A stretch of DNA of 64,000 nucleotides. Source: Methylorubrum suomiense. Lineage in GTDB: Bacteria; Pseudomonadota; Alphaproteobacteria; Rhizobiales; Beijerinckiaceae. The translations under genes were made by a program, and so were the position numbers. Shown here one piece after another: positions 53,984 through 62,220 of the stretch. Numbering within the stretch: position 1 is the first letter of the stretch; each line of letters opens with the position of its first letter. Location of the stretch: the NCBI RefSeq assembly GCF_022179765.1, contig NZ_BPRE01000015.1:101530-165529 (forward strand), read 5' to 3'. Below the pieces are notes generated by a model. It was not told the origin of the DNA. It did no database searches and saw nothing but the letters and a program-made list of their open reading frames with translations.

Positions 53984-54586
53984 TCAGTCGATCTTCTCAT
54001 CCGGATAGACACCCCAAAGGCGGTCCTGCCGGATGTAGCCGTCGACATCGCCCTGCTTCTGCGGCAGCGCCACGACGAGGCGGCACCAACGGCCGGTGCA
54101 GGTCTTGACGCTGCCGATGACGCCCGGCTGCAGCCGTGCCTCCTCGCCGGAGGTTTCATCGGCCCGCGCCTTGAGCGGCACCGTGGATTTCGCGGCGTCG
54201 GCCTTCTCGCCCGAAGGCGGGATGACGACGGCTGTGCGGCGTCCGGACAGGAGCGAGTGCAGCACCCACCCTTCGGTGCCCTCCGAATCGCGGATGCGCC
54301 GCCAGGTCTCGAACTCGGCGACGATCTCAATCGGTAAACCAGCACGCTGAAACACCCAAAGGGTGCGATGATCCTTGGACGGACCCTCGCGCAGATTCAC
54401 GCGATCGGTCTTGAGGCTGGCATAACGCGGCAAGGGCAGCTTGGTGACCGGTCCCTTGCCGACCTCGGAGGCGGCCGGGGGTGGAGCCGGCGCCGCGCGT
54501 GACGTCAGCGGTGCGATCAGGGCCAGCACCGCCGCCAGGATCGCGAGGCGGGCGGGGTTGACCAGGGGAAGGGCAGGCGGGCGCAT
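53984..54586 (-). CDS. Secreted SH3-domain protein
   Basis: This 200-residue protein has a signal peptide (LAILAAVLALIAPLTSRAAPA). A first bacterial SH3 domain spans about residues 60-125 (DRVNLREGPSKDHRTLWVFQRAGLP, ETWRRIRDSEGTEGWVLHSLL). A second SH3-like half with a Cys pair follows (VIGSVKTCTGRWCRLVV ... IRQDRLWGVYP). Such proteins are widespread in Rhizobiales and are thought to bind peptidoglycan; no enzymatic function is seen. ATG at 54586 starts the signal peptide after GAGACGAGG. Confidence 0.88.
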   Translation of the reverse strand: MRPPALPLVNPARLAILAAVLALIAPLTSRAAPAPPPAASEVGKGPVTKLPLPRYASLKTDRVNLREGPSKDHRTLWVFQRAGLPIEIVAEFETWRRIRDSEGTEGWVLHSLLSGRRTAVVIPPSGEKADAAKSTVPLKARADETSGEEARLQPGVIGSVKTCTGRWCRLVVALPQKQGDVDGYIRQDRLWGVYPDEKID

Positions 54587-54811
54587 GGTCCTCGTCTCCG
54601 AACCTTGGTTCCTCGAACAAACGAACGCGAATTCGATCCGCCTGGGGGGCGAACCGGTCCGCATTGTGTTCCCCAACCTCTCTGGTAGAGAGGCCGGACG
54701 TCCTGCGGCGCGGCCGGGGATCGGCCGGTTTGCCGCCGGCCCATCTGGCCGCGACGTGGTTAAAGGAGCGTAAGCCGGACCTTGTCCGGGCCGGCGCCGC
54801 CGGGAGGGATC

Positions 54812-55816
54812 ATGTCGTCAATGAAGCGCAAGCCGCTCGTGGTCGTCACCCGGCGTCTGCCGGACGCGGTCGAGACGCGCATGCGTGAATTGTTCGATAC
54901 GCGCCTGAACCACGACGACGCGCCGCTCTCGCCGGAGGCTCTCGCCACCGCGATCCGCGAGGCGGACGTGCTGGTTCCGACCGTGACCGACGAGATCAAT
55001 GCCGGCCTGCTCGCCCAGGCCGGACCGAATCTGCGGCTCATCGCCAATTTCGGCAACGGCGTCGATCACATCGACGTGGGGGCCGCCCTGGAACGGGGCA
55101 TCACCGTCACCAACACGCCCGGCGTGCTGACGGAGGATACCGCCGACATGACCATGGCGCTGATCCTAGCGGTCGCCCGGCGGATCGCCGAAGGCGCGCG
55201 CATCATCCCCGACGACGACTGGACCACCGGCTGGTCGCCGACTTGGATGCTCGGCCGCCGCATCACCGGCAAGCGCCTTGGGATCGTCGGCATGGGCCGT
55301 ATCGGTCAGGCGCTCGCCCGTCGGGCCAAGGCCTTCGGCCTGTCGATCCATTACCACAACCGCCGCCGGGCGCCGACCGCGATCGAGGAGGCGCTCGACG
55401 CCACCTACTGGGAATCGCTGGATCAGATGCTGGCCCGCGTCGACATCGTGTCGGTCAATTGCCCGCACACACCCGCGACCTATCACCTGCTCTCGGCTCG
55501 CCGGCTGAAGCTGCTCAAGCCCGAGGCCATCGTCGTCAATACCGCCCGCGGCGAGGTCATCGACGAGAACGCCCTGGCGCGCCTGATCGAGGCGGGCGAG
55601 ATCTCGGCGGCAGGCCTCGACGTGTTCGAGCAGGAGCCTGCGGTGAGCCCGCGCCTCGTTCGCCTCGCCCGCACCGGTAAGGTCGTGCTGCTGCCGCATA
55701 TGGGCTCGGCCACTCACGAGAGCCGCACCGAGATGGGCGAGAAGGTCATCATCAACATCAAGACCTTCATGGACGGTCATCGGCCGCCGGACCGCATCCT
55801 TCCCACCATGCTCTGA
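54812..55816 (+). CDS. D-2-hydroxyacid dehydrogenase (glyoxylate/hydroxypyruvate reductase-like)
   Basis: This 334-residue NAD(P)-dependent enzyme has the Rossmann motif GIVGMGRIGQALA, the catalytic Arg in NTARGEVIDE, the Glu in LDVFEQEPAV and the His in LPHMGSATHESR. GNGVDHIDV and the overall pattern match the GyaR/glyoxylate reductase branch, which in methylotrophs would salvage glyoxylate or hydroxypyruvate; the exact substrate is inferred. ATG at 54812 follows GGGAGGG. It ends in a structured region shared with convergent ribF. Confidence 0.93.
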   Translation: MSSMKRKPLVVVTRRLPDAVETRMRELFDTRLNHDDAPLSPEALATAIREADVLVPTVTDEINAGLLAQAGPNLRLIANFGNGVDHIDVGAALERGITVTNTPGVLTEDTADMTMALILAVARRIAEGARIIPDDDWTTGWSPTWMLGRRITGKRLGIVGMGRIGQALARRAKAFGLSIHYHNRRRAPTAIEEALDATYWESLDQMLARVDIVSVNCPHTPATYHLLSARRLKLLKPEAIVVNTARGEVIDENALARLIEAGEISAAGLDVFEQEPAVSPRLVRLARTGKVVLLPHMGSATHESRTEMGEKVIINIKTFMDGHRPPDRILPTML

Positions 55817-55889
55817 ACGCAGTCGAACGGGGGCCATCGACCAAGGCTGCCCGATGGCGGGAAGCTGCGGAGCCATCCCGCTGCGTTCA
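55814..55889. repeat. Nested inverted repeats between convergent genes
   Basis: The outer arms TGAACGCAG (55814-55822, starting in the stop codon) and CTGCGTTCA (55881-55889) pair perfectly. Between them GCCATCG (55833-55839) pairs with CGATGGC (55852-55858), and a GCGGGA/TCCCGC helix follows (55857-55881). The layout suggests a branched RNA fold, possibly a terminator, but there is no T-run. Confidence 0.5.
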
Positions 55890-55993
55890 AGAGTGGGACA
55901 CGGCTGCGTGCGGTGTCCTCGGGTTCCGGCGGGAGGCGGAGACGTCCGATCAATCGTCGATCCCCGGCGCGCCGTTACCGGCCCCGGGGGGGA

Positions 55994-56995
55994 TCACTCC
56001 AACATCGACGGCACGGCATCGCCTCGAATGGCCGCTTTCGCCCGTGCCGAATCCACGTCCATCTGCGCGATCAGCGCCTCGGCGCTCGCAAACTTCTCCT
56101 CGCCCCGCAGATAGGCGACGAGCTCCACCGCGACCTCCTGGCCGTAGAGGTCGCCCGCGAAATCGAACAGATGCGCTTCCAGCAGCGGCGCACCGTCGTC
56201 GAAGGTCGGACGGCGACCGTAGCTCGCGACGCCGTCGATGAGCCGTCCATCGGCGAGGCGGACCCGTACCGCGTAGATGCCGTGGGCGAGGCCGCAGGAA
56301 TCGAGGGCGAGATTGGCGGTGGGGTAGCCGAGCGTGCGCCCGCGCTTGTCCCCGTGGCGCACCTCGGCCAGCACGAACCAGCGATAGCCCAGCAGCGCGT
56401 TGGCCCGGGCCGTATCTCCCGCGGCGAGCGCGGCGCGGATCGCGCTCGACGAGATCGGCTCGTCGCCCGGTCCCGCCCCCACGGCCGGCACGACCCGGCA
56501 GGCCATACCGGCATCGGCGCAGAGCGCGGCCAGGATGGCAGGCGTGCCGGCGCGCCCCTGCCCGAAATGGAAATCGTGGCCGATCACGACGCCCGAGAGG
56601 CCGAGATCGTCGCGCAACCAGCCCTCGACGAATCCGCGAGGGCTCGTCGCCGCGAGGGTTCCGTCGAAGCGCCGCACGAACAACCCGTCGAGACCGAGCC
56701 GCGCGAAGACGATCTCCTTGGCGCGCGGCCCGGTGAGGCGGAACATCGGTTGATCGGGAGCGAAATAGGCGCGCGGATGCGGCTCGAAGGTCAGCACGGC
56801 CGCCGGCCGCGATCCGGCTTCCTGACGAACGGCATCGATCAGCGCGCGGTGGCCGCGATGCACGCCGTCGAAATTGCCGAGCGCCGCCACCGCCCCCTGC
56901 AGGGCGGGCGGAACCGGGTCGTCCGCTCCACAGACCGTGAACGGACGGTCCGACGCGTTCGGGCCGGGCTCGGTGATCGGATCGCCTGACGGCAT
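55994..56995 (-). CDS. ribF: Bifunctional riboflavin kinase/FAD synthetase
   Basis: RibF makes FMN and FAD from riboflavin. The N-terminal adenylyltransferase domain has AALGNFDGVHRGHRALID and GHDFHFGQGRAG. The C-terminal flavokinase domain has TLGYPTANLALDS and FDDGAPLLEAHLFDFAGDLYGQ. The length is 333 residues from ATG at 56995, which follows GCAGGAG; an upstream ATG at 57082 would add a Pro/Arg-rich extension. Monocistronic and convergent with the dehydrogenase. Confidence 0.95.
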   Translation of the reverse strand: MPSGDPITEPGPNASDRPFTVCGADDPVPPALQGAVAALGNFDGVHRGHRALIDAVRQEAGSRPAAVLTFEPHPRAYFAPDQPMFRLTGPRAKEIVFARLGLDGLFVRRFDGTLAATSPRGFVEGWLRDDLGLSGVVIGHDFHFGQGRAGTPAILAALCADAGMACRVVPAVGAGPGDEPISSSAIRAALAAGDTARANALLGYRWFVLAEVRHGDKRGRTLGYPTANLALDSCGLAHGIYAVRVRLADGRLIDGVASYGRRPTFDDGAPLLEAHLFDFAGDLYGQEVAVELVAYLRGEEKFASAEALIAQMDVDSARAKAAIRGDAVPSMLE

Positions 56996-57289
56996 CGGCT
57001 CCTGCGGGGCATCACGGCGGACCGGAGCGGGCGACGTCGGACGACGCCCTGGCCGCGAGATGCGGCTTGGCGAAAACCGCATGCCCGGTCAAGCGACACG
57101 GACAGGCGCCAAGCGCACAGGGATCGTTCGCGTGAGGCCGGTCGGCACGCAAACGCGGCGATTAAACCTTTCGCAATTCGCGGATGTCTAATGTTGCCGA
57201 GACCGGAGGCTCCCGGCACCTGCGCTCGCGAGACAGCGCGTCCAGGTGAGCCTTCCGCCTCGACACAGGGACAACGGAGTACGATTCAT

Positions 57290-57673
57290 ATGGCCCTCGA
57301 CCTCAGCATGCCGATCCTGGTGGTCGACGACTACCAGACCATGGTGCGCATCATCCGCAACCTTCTGAAGCAGCTCGGCTTCGAGGACGTGGATGAGGCC
57401 TCCGACGGCACCGCCGCGCTCGCCCGCCTCAAGGGCCGCAAGTACGGCCTCGTCATCTCCGACTGGAATATGGAGCCGATGACGGGCTACGAGCTGCTGC
57501 GCCATGTGCGCGCCGACGAGGGTCTGCGCACCACGCCGTTCATCATGGTCACGGCCGAGTCGAAGACCGAGAACGTCATCGCCGCCAAGAAGGCCGGCGT
57601 GAACAACTACATCGTCAAGCCGTTCAACGCCGCGACGCTCAAATCGAAGATCGAGGCGGTCTGCGGTGCGTGA
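57290..57673 (+). CDS. cheY: Chemotaxis response regulator CheY
   Basis: This is a 127-residue receiver protein. The acidic pair is in ILVVDDYQTMVRIIRNLL, the phosphoacceptor Asp58 in LVISDWNMEPMTGYELL, the Thr in IMVTAES and the Lys in NNYIVKPFNAATL. The M-E-P-M-x-G-x-E-L region is typical of true CheY that binds FliM. A CheZ-like gene follows about 110 bases later, matching a cheY-cheZ pair. ATG at 57290 is the family start. The phosphodonor CheA is not in the window. Confidence 0.94.
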   Translation: MALDLSMPILVVDDYQTMVRIIRNLLKQLGFEDVDEASDGTAALARLKGRKYGLVISDWNMEPMTGYELLRHVRADEGLRTTPFIMVTAESKTENVIAAKKAGVNNYIVKPFNAATLKSKIEAVCGA

Positions 57674-57782
57674 CCGACCTCGACCCTCGCCCGCCGCGGA
57701 GAGCCGCGGCGGAGCGGGGATCTCCCTGGTACCCGATCCTGCCCGGGACAGCACCGGCGCAGGGAGGCTCGAAAGCGCATCC

Positions 57783-58319
57783 ATGGGATCGATGGCATTC
57801 CCGTCAGACGCGCGTCCGTCATCCGGCACGCCGTCGGCGATGATCCAGGAACTCCTCGACATCGCGGACTACATCGCCAAGCTTCGTGACGCCATCGCAT
57901 TGCTGCGGGCGAACGAATTGACCCGCGACCGACTGCCGATGGTTCACGAGGAACTCGGCGAGGTCGTTGCCGCCACGGCAAGCGCGACCAACACGATCAT
58001 GGGGAGCGCCGAGACCATGCTCGCTCTGCCCGATGGTCCGGATTATCGAGCCGCCGTCGAGGCGCAGATCTTCCACATCTTCGAGGCCTGCGCGTTTCAG
58101 GACATCACCGGTCAGCGCATCGCGAAGGTGGCCGAGGCGATGAGCCTGCTCGAAGGACGCCTCGCGCGCTTCAGCGTCGCCGTGAAGGCTCGCGACGCGG
58201 GCGGAATCGACGAGAGCGAGGCCGATCGGCGCCAGAGAAACGAAACGCTGCTGCTCAACGGACCGCAGAAGGGCGGACCGGCCACGCCACAGGATGCCAT
58301 CGACGCCCTGTTCGACTGA
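57783..58319 (+). CDS. CheZ-like protein phosphatase family protein, copy 2
   Basis: This 178-residue helical protein has the core IFEACAFQDITGQRIAKVAEAMSLLEGRLARF with the D-x-T-G-Q-R motif, and ends TPQDAIDALFD. Both elements match the protein at 39069-39785, so the two are paralogues. It follows cheY, so dephosphorylation of CheY is the likely role. ATG at 57783 is chosen; GTG at 57666 overlaps the cheY stop and is an alternative that would add 39 residues. Confidence 0.82.
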   Translation: MGSMAFPSDARPSSGTPSAMIQELLDIADYIAKLRDAIALLRANELTRDRLPMVHEELGEVVAATASATNTIMGSAETMLALPDGPDYRAAVEAQIFHIFEACAFQDITGQRIAKVAEAMSLLEGRLARFSVAVKARDAGGIDESEADRRQRNETLLLNGPQKGGPATPQDAIDALFD

Positions 58320-58534
58320 GCGCACCGGATCAGGCGTTCCAGCGCACCTCCGACGCGGCCGATGAGAGCGACGGCCTGTACGCCGCCCTTACCAATCGAG
58401 TGCAGACGCTCGGATCGGAACACGGCTCACGGTCAAGCTGCCTTGATCGCGACACCGGGTGTGCGAAAAACTGTCAAGGTCATCCCGGAGACTGACCTCG
58501 GAATTCGCTCGAAGCGGAACCGAAGGGGCTGACC

Positions 58535-58798
58535 ATGGCGAGCATCGATCTGCGGCCGGACCGCCGGTCCAACCGCGACACCGGCCGCGTTTCGAACCCG
58601 GCTGATACGCACCTCCTCGATCGCGCCCATGCGCAGGGTCGCCTCGACCAGTCCATCGCCACCACGCTGCTGGTGATCGCCGCTGCCCGCGTCGAGCGGG
58701 ATGCCGCACCGGTGCTTGCCGCCCGGCAGCGTTTGGCTGAAGTGTACGGTGCCACGCGCCTGAGTCGCCGGTTGGAGCGCGAGACCGCGGCCGGCTGA
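58535..58798 (+). CDS. Hypothetical protein, 87 aa
   Basis: I do not recognise this protein. ATG at 58535 follows GAAGGGGC. After a disordered Arg/Asp-rich start (MASIDLRPDRRSNRDTG), the sequence LIDRA-type and QSIATTLLVIAAARVERDAAPVLAARQRLAEVY looks helical. No signal peptide. It lies between the CheZ-like gene and the convergent EAL gene. A real gene is likely because the residue mix is not that of a shadow frame. Confidence 0.5.
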   Translation: MASIDLRPDRRSNRDTGRVSNPADTHLLDRAHAQGRLDQSIATTLLVIAAARVERDAAPVLAARQRLAEVYGATRLSRRLERETAAG

Positions 58799-58800
58799 AC

Positions 58801-60270
58801 TCAGCTCGCCCGTCTCAGGAAATCCCGGAACGGGCGCCGCTGCGGCGGCGGGCTCGGCGGTGGATCGGGGGAGGGGGGTGGCGTCGGCGCCGGTGCGCTC
58901 GCCTCGCTCAAGACCTCCGCCCGCACCGCCCGCGGCGCGGCGAAGACCGGGCCCTGCGCCAACGGCACATCGAGATCGATCAGATCCGGAACCTCGCTCT
59001 CGCTTTCGACGCCCGTCGCCACGAGCCGGATACCGGCTCGGGCCAGGGAGGCGACCAGATCCTCCAGCGCGATTTCGGGGGTCGCCTTGCGGGGAAGGGG
59101 GCGGAGCAGCTGCACGGCCTGCACCTTGACCTGACCGATGCCGCGCTCGGCCAGCGCGACCGCGTCGAAGCGGAGATCGATCGGCCGGTCCATGACGAAG
59201 CCGATCCGGCCTTTCAGCCCGGCCAGCAAGGCTGCCTGCTCCGCATCGAGATTGCGCCAGCTCGTCTGCGGGAGAGCCAGCACGACGCGACCGGCCAGAT
59301 CGGGACCGTCCGAAACGAGGCGCCCGAGCGATCGCAGGAACCCCGGTTCGAACAGCGAGTGCGGCGTCAGCCCGTAGCCGACCGCCGCCGAACTGCCCCG
59401 GCCCTGCAGGTGGCGGGCGATGGTGGCGACGCGCTGCAGCATGCGTCGGTCGAGCGCCGTCGTCCGCCCGTGCCGCTCCAGCACCGGCAAAAACGTCTCC
59501 GGATCCAGAATCTCCGAACCGACTCTCAGACGGGGCAGCGCCTCGTAAGAGACGACCTTGCGCTGCGGGAGAGTCACGATGGGCTGGAGATAGACCTCCA
59601 ATCCTTCGCCATCGAAGGCTTCGACGAGCGCCGCCTCCGCCGCCGGATCGCGGGGCGGGGGCTCGACGCGCGACGGCGGCGGCAAGTTCGCCCGCGGCAC
59701 GAGGCGGGCGGAGGGCGGCGCCGGCTCACCGGCGGACGCGGCAGGCTCCGGGACGACCCTGGGCGCCGCAGGGGTCGGAATCTGGGGGGACGCGACCGCG
59801 CGCTCCCGATCGGCCTTGAGCCGGGCAATGTCGCCATCCTGGTTGGACACCACGGCGGCGAGTTCGCGCACGATCCCGCTGAGCAAACCGATTTCCGCCG
59901 TCACCTCCTCGATACCGGAGGCCAGTCGCGTTTCCAGTTCCGCCACCGCCTCCGCGTTGTCAGGGGCGTTCTGCGGAATGGGCGCCGGATGCGCCTTGTG
60001 GCGGGATTGGACGAGGGCGGCGGCCACCGCCTCCAGCTTGACGAGACGCTGGGACAGGACGCCGATTTCCCGCGAGACAACCTCTTGCGCCGTGGCCATC
60101 GCGATGAGGCGACGGCGCAGGAAAAACCCGCTCACGACCGCGAGCCCGGACACGCCGGCTGCCGCCACGAGCGGGGCATAGATCGCCAGCGGCACGAGGA
60201 TCAGGACGACGATGAGGCCGAGGATCCAGGGGGTGCGGCGCGGGCCGATCGTCGGGGCTTTCGGTGTCAT
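58801..60270 (-). CDS. Membrane protein with degenerate EAL domain
   Basis: This protein of about 489 residues has two N-terminal membrane helices (about 14-55), a coiled coil (QEVVSREIGVLSQRLVKLEAVAAAL; VTAEIGLLSGIVRELAAVVSNQDGDIARLKAD), a Pro-rich linker, then an EAL domain from about 215. The EAL triad itself is present (SYEALPRLR), and later Lys (QVKVQAVQ) and Glu (GVESESEV) remain, but the metal-binding Asn, Glu and Asp-Asp motifs are replaced (YGLTPHS, LALPQTS, FVMDRP). It is probably catalytically inactive and may act as a c-di-GMP sensor or scaffold. ATG at 60270 or GTG at 60273. Confidence 0.88.
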   Translation of the reverse strand: MTPKAPTIGPRRTPWILGLIVVLILVPLAIYAPLVAAAGVSGLAVVSGFFLRRRLIAMATAQEVVSREIGVLSQRLVKLEAVAAALVQSRHKAHPAPIPQNAPDNAEAVAELETRLASGIEEVTAEIGLLSGIVRELAAVVSNQDGDIARLKADRERAVASPQIPTPAAPRVVPEPAASAGEPAPPSARLVPRANLPPPSRVEPPPRDPAAEAALVEAFDGEGLEVYLQPIVTLPQRKVVSYEALPRLRVGSEILDPETFLPVLERHGRTTALDRRMLQRVATIARHLQGRGSSAAVGYGLTPHSLFEPGFLRSLGRLVSDGPDLAGRVVLALPQTSWRNLDAEQAALLAGLKGRIGFVMDRPIDLRFDAVALAERGIGQVKVQAVQLLRPLPRKATPEIALEDLVASLARAGIRLVATGVESESEVPDLIDLDVPLAQGPVFAAPRAVRAEVLSEASAPAPTPPPSPDPPPSPPPQRRPFRDFLRRAS

Positions 60271-60499
60271 CACCGTCGGTCGACGCGCTTCTTCTCGAGC
60301 GGCTGCAGGCCGCTTGCCTCCCCGGAACGGAGCCGCCCCCTCGGGCCGCTCCGCATACGATCTGTAAACCTACTGTTGCCGAGCCGGCTCGTCGCCGCAA
60401 GGCGGCAGGCTGCCGGGCCGGCTCATGCCTGTGCAAAGGTCGCCGCGCTTGCCATCGGCGTGATGGGGGGCGACATGAACGGTCTCGAAGGAGACCGCA

Positions 60500-60721
60500 A
60501 TGGACGATACGCCGATCGAACTGATGATGCGGGTCGAAGGCATGACCTGCGAGGGCTGCGCCAATGCCGTGCGCCGGACGATTCAGCGGCTCGATCCCGA
60601 GGCCGAAGTCGCCGTGGACGTCGCCCAAGGGCGCGTCACGACCACCACCCGGGCGCAGAGTCTCGATGTGGCGCAGGCGCTGACCAAAGCCGGTTATACG
60701 GCGACGGCCATGACGGGCTGA
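60500..60721 (+). CDS. Heavy-metal-associated (HMA) domain protein, CopZ-like
   Basis: This 73-residue protein is a single HMA fold with the metal motif M-x-C17-x-x-C20 (GMTCEGCANAV) and later HMA-type TKAGYTATAM. It resembles copper chaperones of the CopZ/Atx1 family. No P-type ATPase or CueR-type regulator is adjacent. Its stop lies 4 bases before the start of the aminotransferase, so the two are likely co-translated. The metal is inferred to be Cu(I), as in most family members. Confidence 0.88.
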   Translation: MDDTPIELMMRVEGMTCEGCANAVRRTIQRLDPEAEVAVDVAQGRVTTTTRAQSLDVAQALTKAGYTATAMTG

Positions 60722-60725
60722 GGCC

Positions 60726-62048
60726 GTGGACGGCTCTCCGCGCAATGATCTCGACGCTTGGTGGATGCCGTTCACGGCCAATCGAGCGTTCAAGCGGGCG
60801 CCGCGGCTGATCGCGAGCGCCGAGGGCCTCCATTACCGGGACGATGTGGGGCGGATCGTGCTCGATGGCATCGCCGGCCTCTGGTGCTGCAATGCCGGTC
60901 ACAATCGCGCGCCGATCGTTGCGGCGATCCGTGAGCAGGCGGGACGACTGGATTACGCGCCGCCGTTCCAGTTCGGTCACGGGCCGGCCTTCGCCCTGGC
61001 CGCCCGGGTCGCGGCGCTCGCGCCGCCCGGCCTCGACCACGTCTTTCTCTGCAATTCGGGATCCGAGGCGGTCGACACCGCGCTCAAGATCGCCTTGGCC
61101 TACCGCCATGCCCGTGGCGAGGGCGGACGGACCCGTTTCATCGGCCGCGAGCGCGGATATCACGGCGTGGGCTTCGGCGGCATCTCGGTTGGCGGCCTGC
61201 CGAACAATCGCAGTGTGTTCGGCCATGGCCTGTCCGGCATCGACCACCTGCCCCACACCTACGACCGGGCGCGCCAGGCCTTCACGATCGGCGAGCCCGA
61301 ATGGGGGGCGCATCTCGCCGACGAGCTTGAGCGGATCGTCGCGCTCCACGATGCCGCGACGATTGCAGCCGTCATCGTCGAACCGATGGCGGGCTCCACC
61401 GGCGTGCTGCCGCCGCCACGGGGCTACCTCAGACGCCTGCGCGACATCTGCGATCGACATGGTCTGCTGTTGATCTTCGACGAGGTCATCACCGGTTTCG
61501 GGCGCCTCGGATACGCCTTCGCGGCCGAACGGTACGGCGTCACCCCGGACATGATCTGCTTCGCCAAGGGGGTCACCTCCGGGGCGGTGCCACTCGGCGG
61601 CGTGATCGTCGCTTCATCCATTCACGAGCAGCTGATGCGGGGCCCGGAACAGGCCATCGAGCTGTTCCACGGCTACACCTATTCCGGACATCCGCTGGCC
61701 TGCGCAGCCGGTCTGGCGGCCCTCGATCTGTATCGCGACGAGGGATTGTTCGAGCGCGCCCGGGCCATGGAGCCGGTCTTCGCCGAGGCCGTGATGCGGC
61801 TGCGCGGCGCGCCGAACGTGCTGGACATCCGCACGGTCGGGCTCGCTGCGGGCATCGACCTCGCGCCTGACCCCGCTGGGCAGGGTGCCCGTGGCTTCGC
61901 CGTGATGGAGCGGGCCTTTCACGATCACGACCTCGTCGTGCGCGTCTCCGGCGATACTCTGGCCCTCTCGCCACCGCTCACCATTGGGGCGGACGATATC
62001 TCAACGCTCGTGGAGCGGCTCGATCGCGCGATCCAGGCCGCCGCGTGA
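60726..62048 (+). CDS. PLP-dependent class III aminotransferase (omega-amino acid:pyruvate type)
   Basis: This 440-residue enzyme has the class III fold. The PLP lysine is about Lys281 in CFAKGVTSGAVPLGGV, preceded by LLIFDEVITGFGRLG with the cofactor-binding Asp. The motif HYRDDVGRIVLDGIAGLWCCNAGHN and the R-x-R-Y-H type segment RERGYHGVGFGG match the omega-aminotransferase branch including beta-alanine:pyruvate transaminase. The start is GTG at 60726. The true donor is undetermined. It follows the HMA gene directly. Confidence 0.92.
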   Translation: MDGSPRNDLDAWWMPFTANRAFKRAPRLIASAEGLHYRDDVGRIVLDGIAGLWCCNAGHNRAPIVAAIREQAGRLDYAPPFQFGHGPAFALAARVAALAPPGLDHVFLCNSGSEAVDTALKIALAYRHARGEGGRTRFIGRERGYHGVGFGGISVGGLPNNRSVFGHGLSGIDHLPHTYDRARQAFTIGEPEWGAHLADELERIVALHDAATIAAVIVEPMAGSTGVLPPPRGYLRRLRDICDRHGLLLIFDEVITGFGRLGYAFAAERYGVTPDMICFAKGVTSGAVPLGGVIVASSIHEQLMRGPEQAIELFHGYTYSGHPLACAAGLAALDLYRDEGLFERARAMEPVFAEAVMRLRGAPNVLDIRTVGLAAGIDLAPDPAGQGARGFAVMERAFHDHDLVVRVSGDTLALSPPLTIGADDISTLVERLDRAIQAAA

Positions 62049-62220
62049 GGCCGCTCCTCATCCTCTGAAGAAAGTTGCTGGGGTTTCTCAAAAAAATCCG
62101 AGAGGCATTTCCCTTCGGCTTCGCCCAAAATGCGATGATCGGTTTATCGTGGCTGCAAGGTTCGCCCGCTCGGACCGTGCTTCGGCATGCGCCACACCCT
62201 AAGAAACGACGGTGAGAGAA

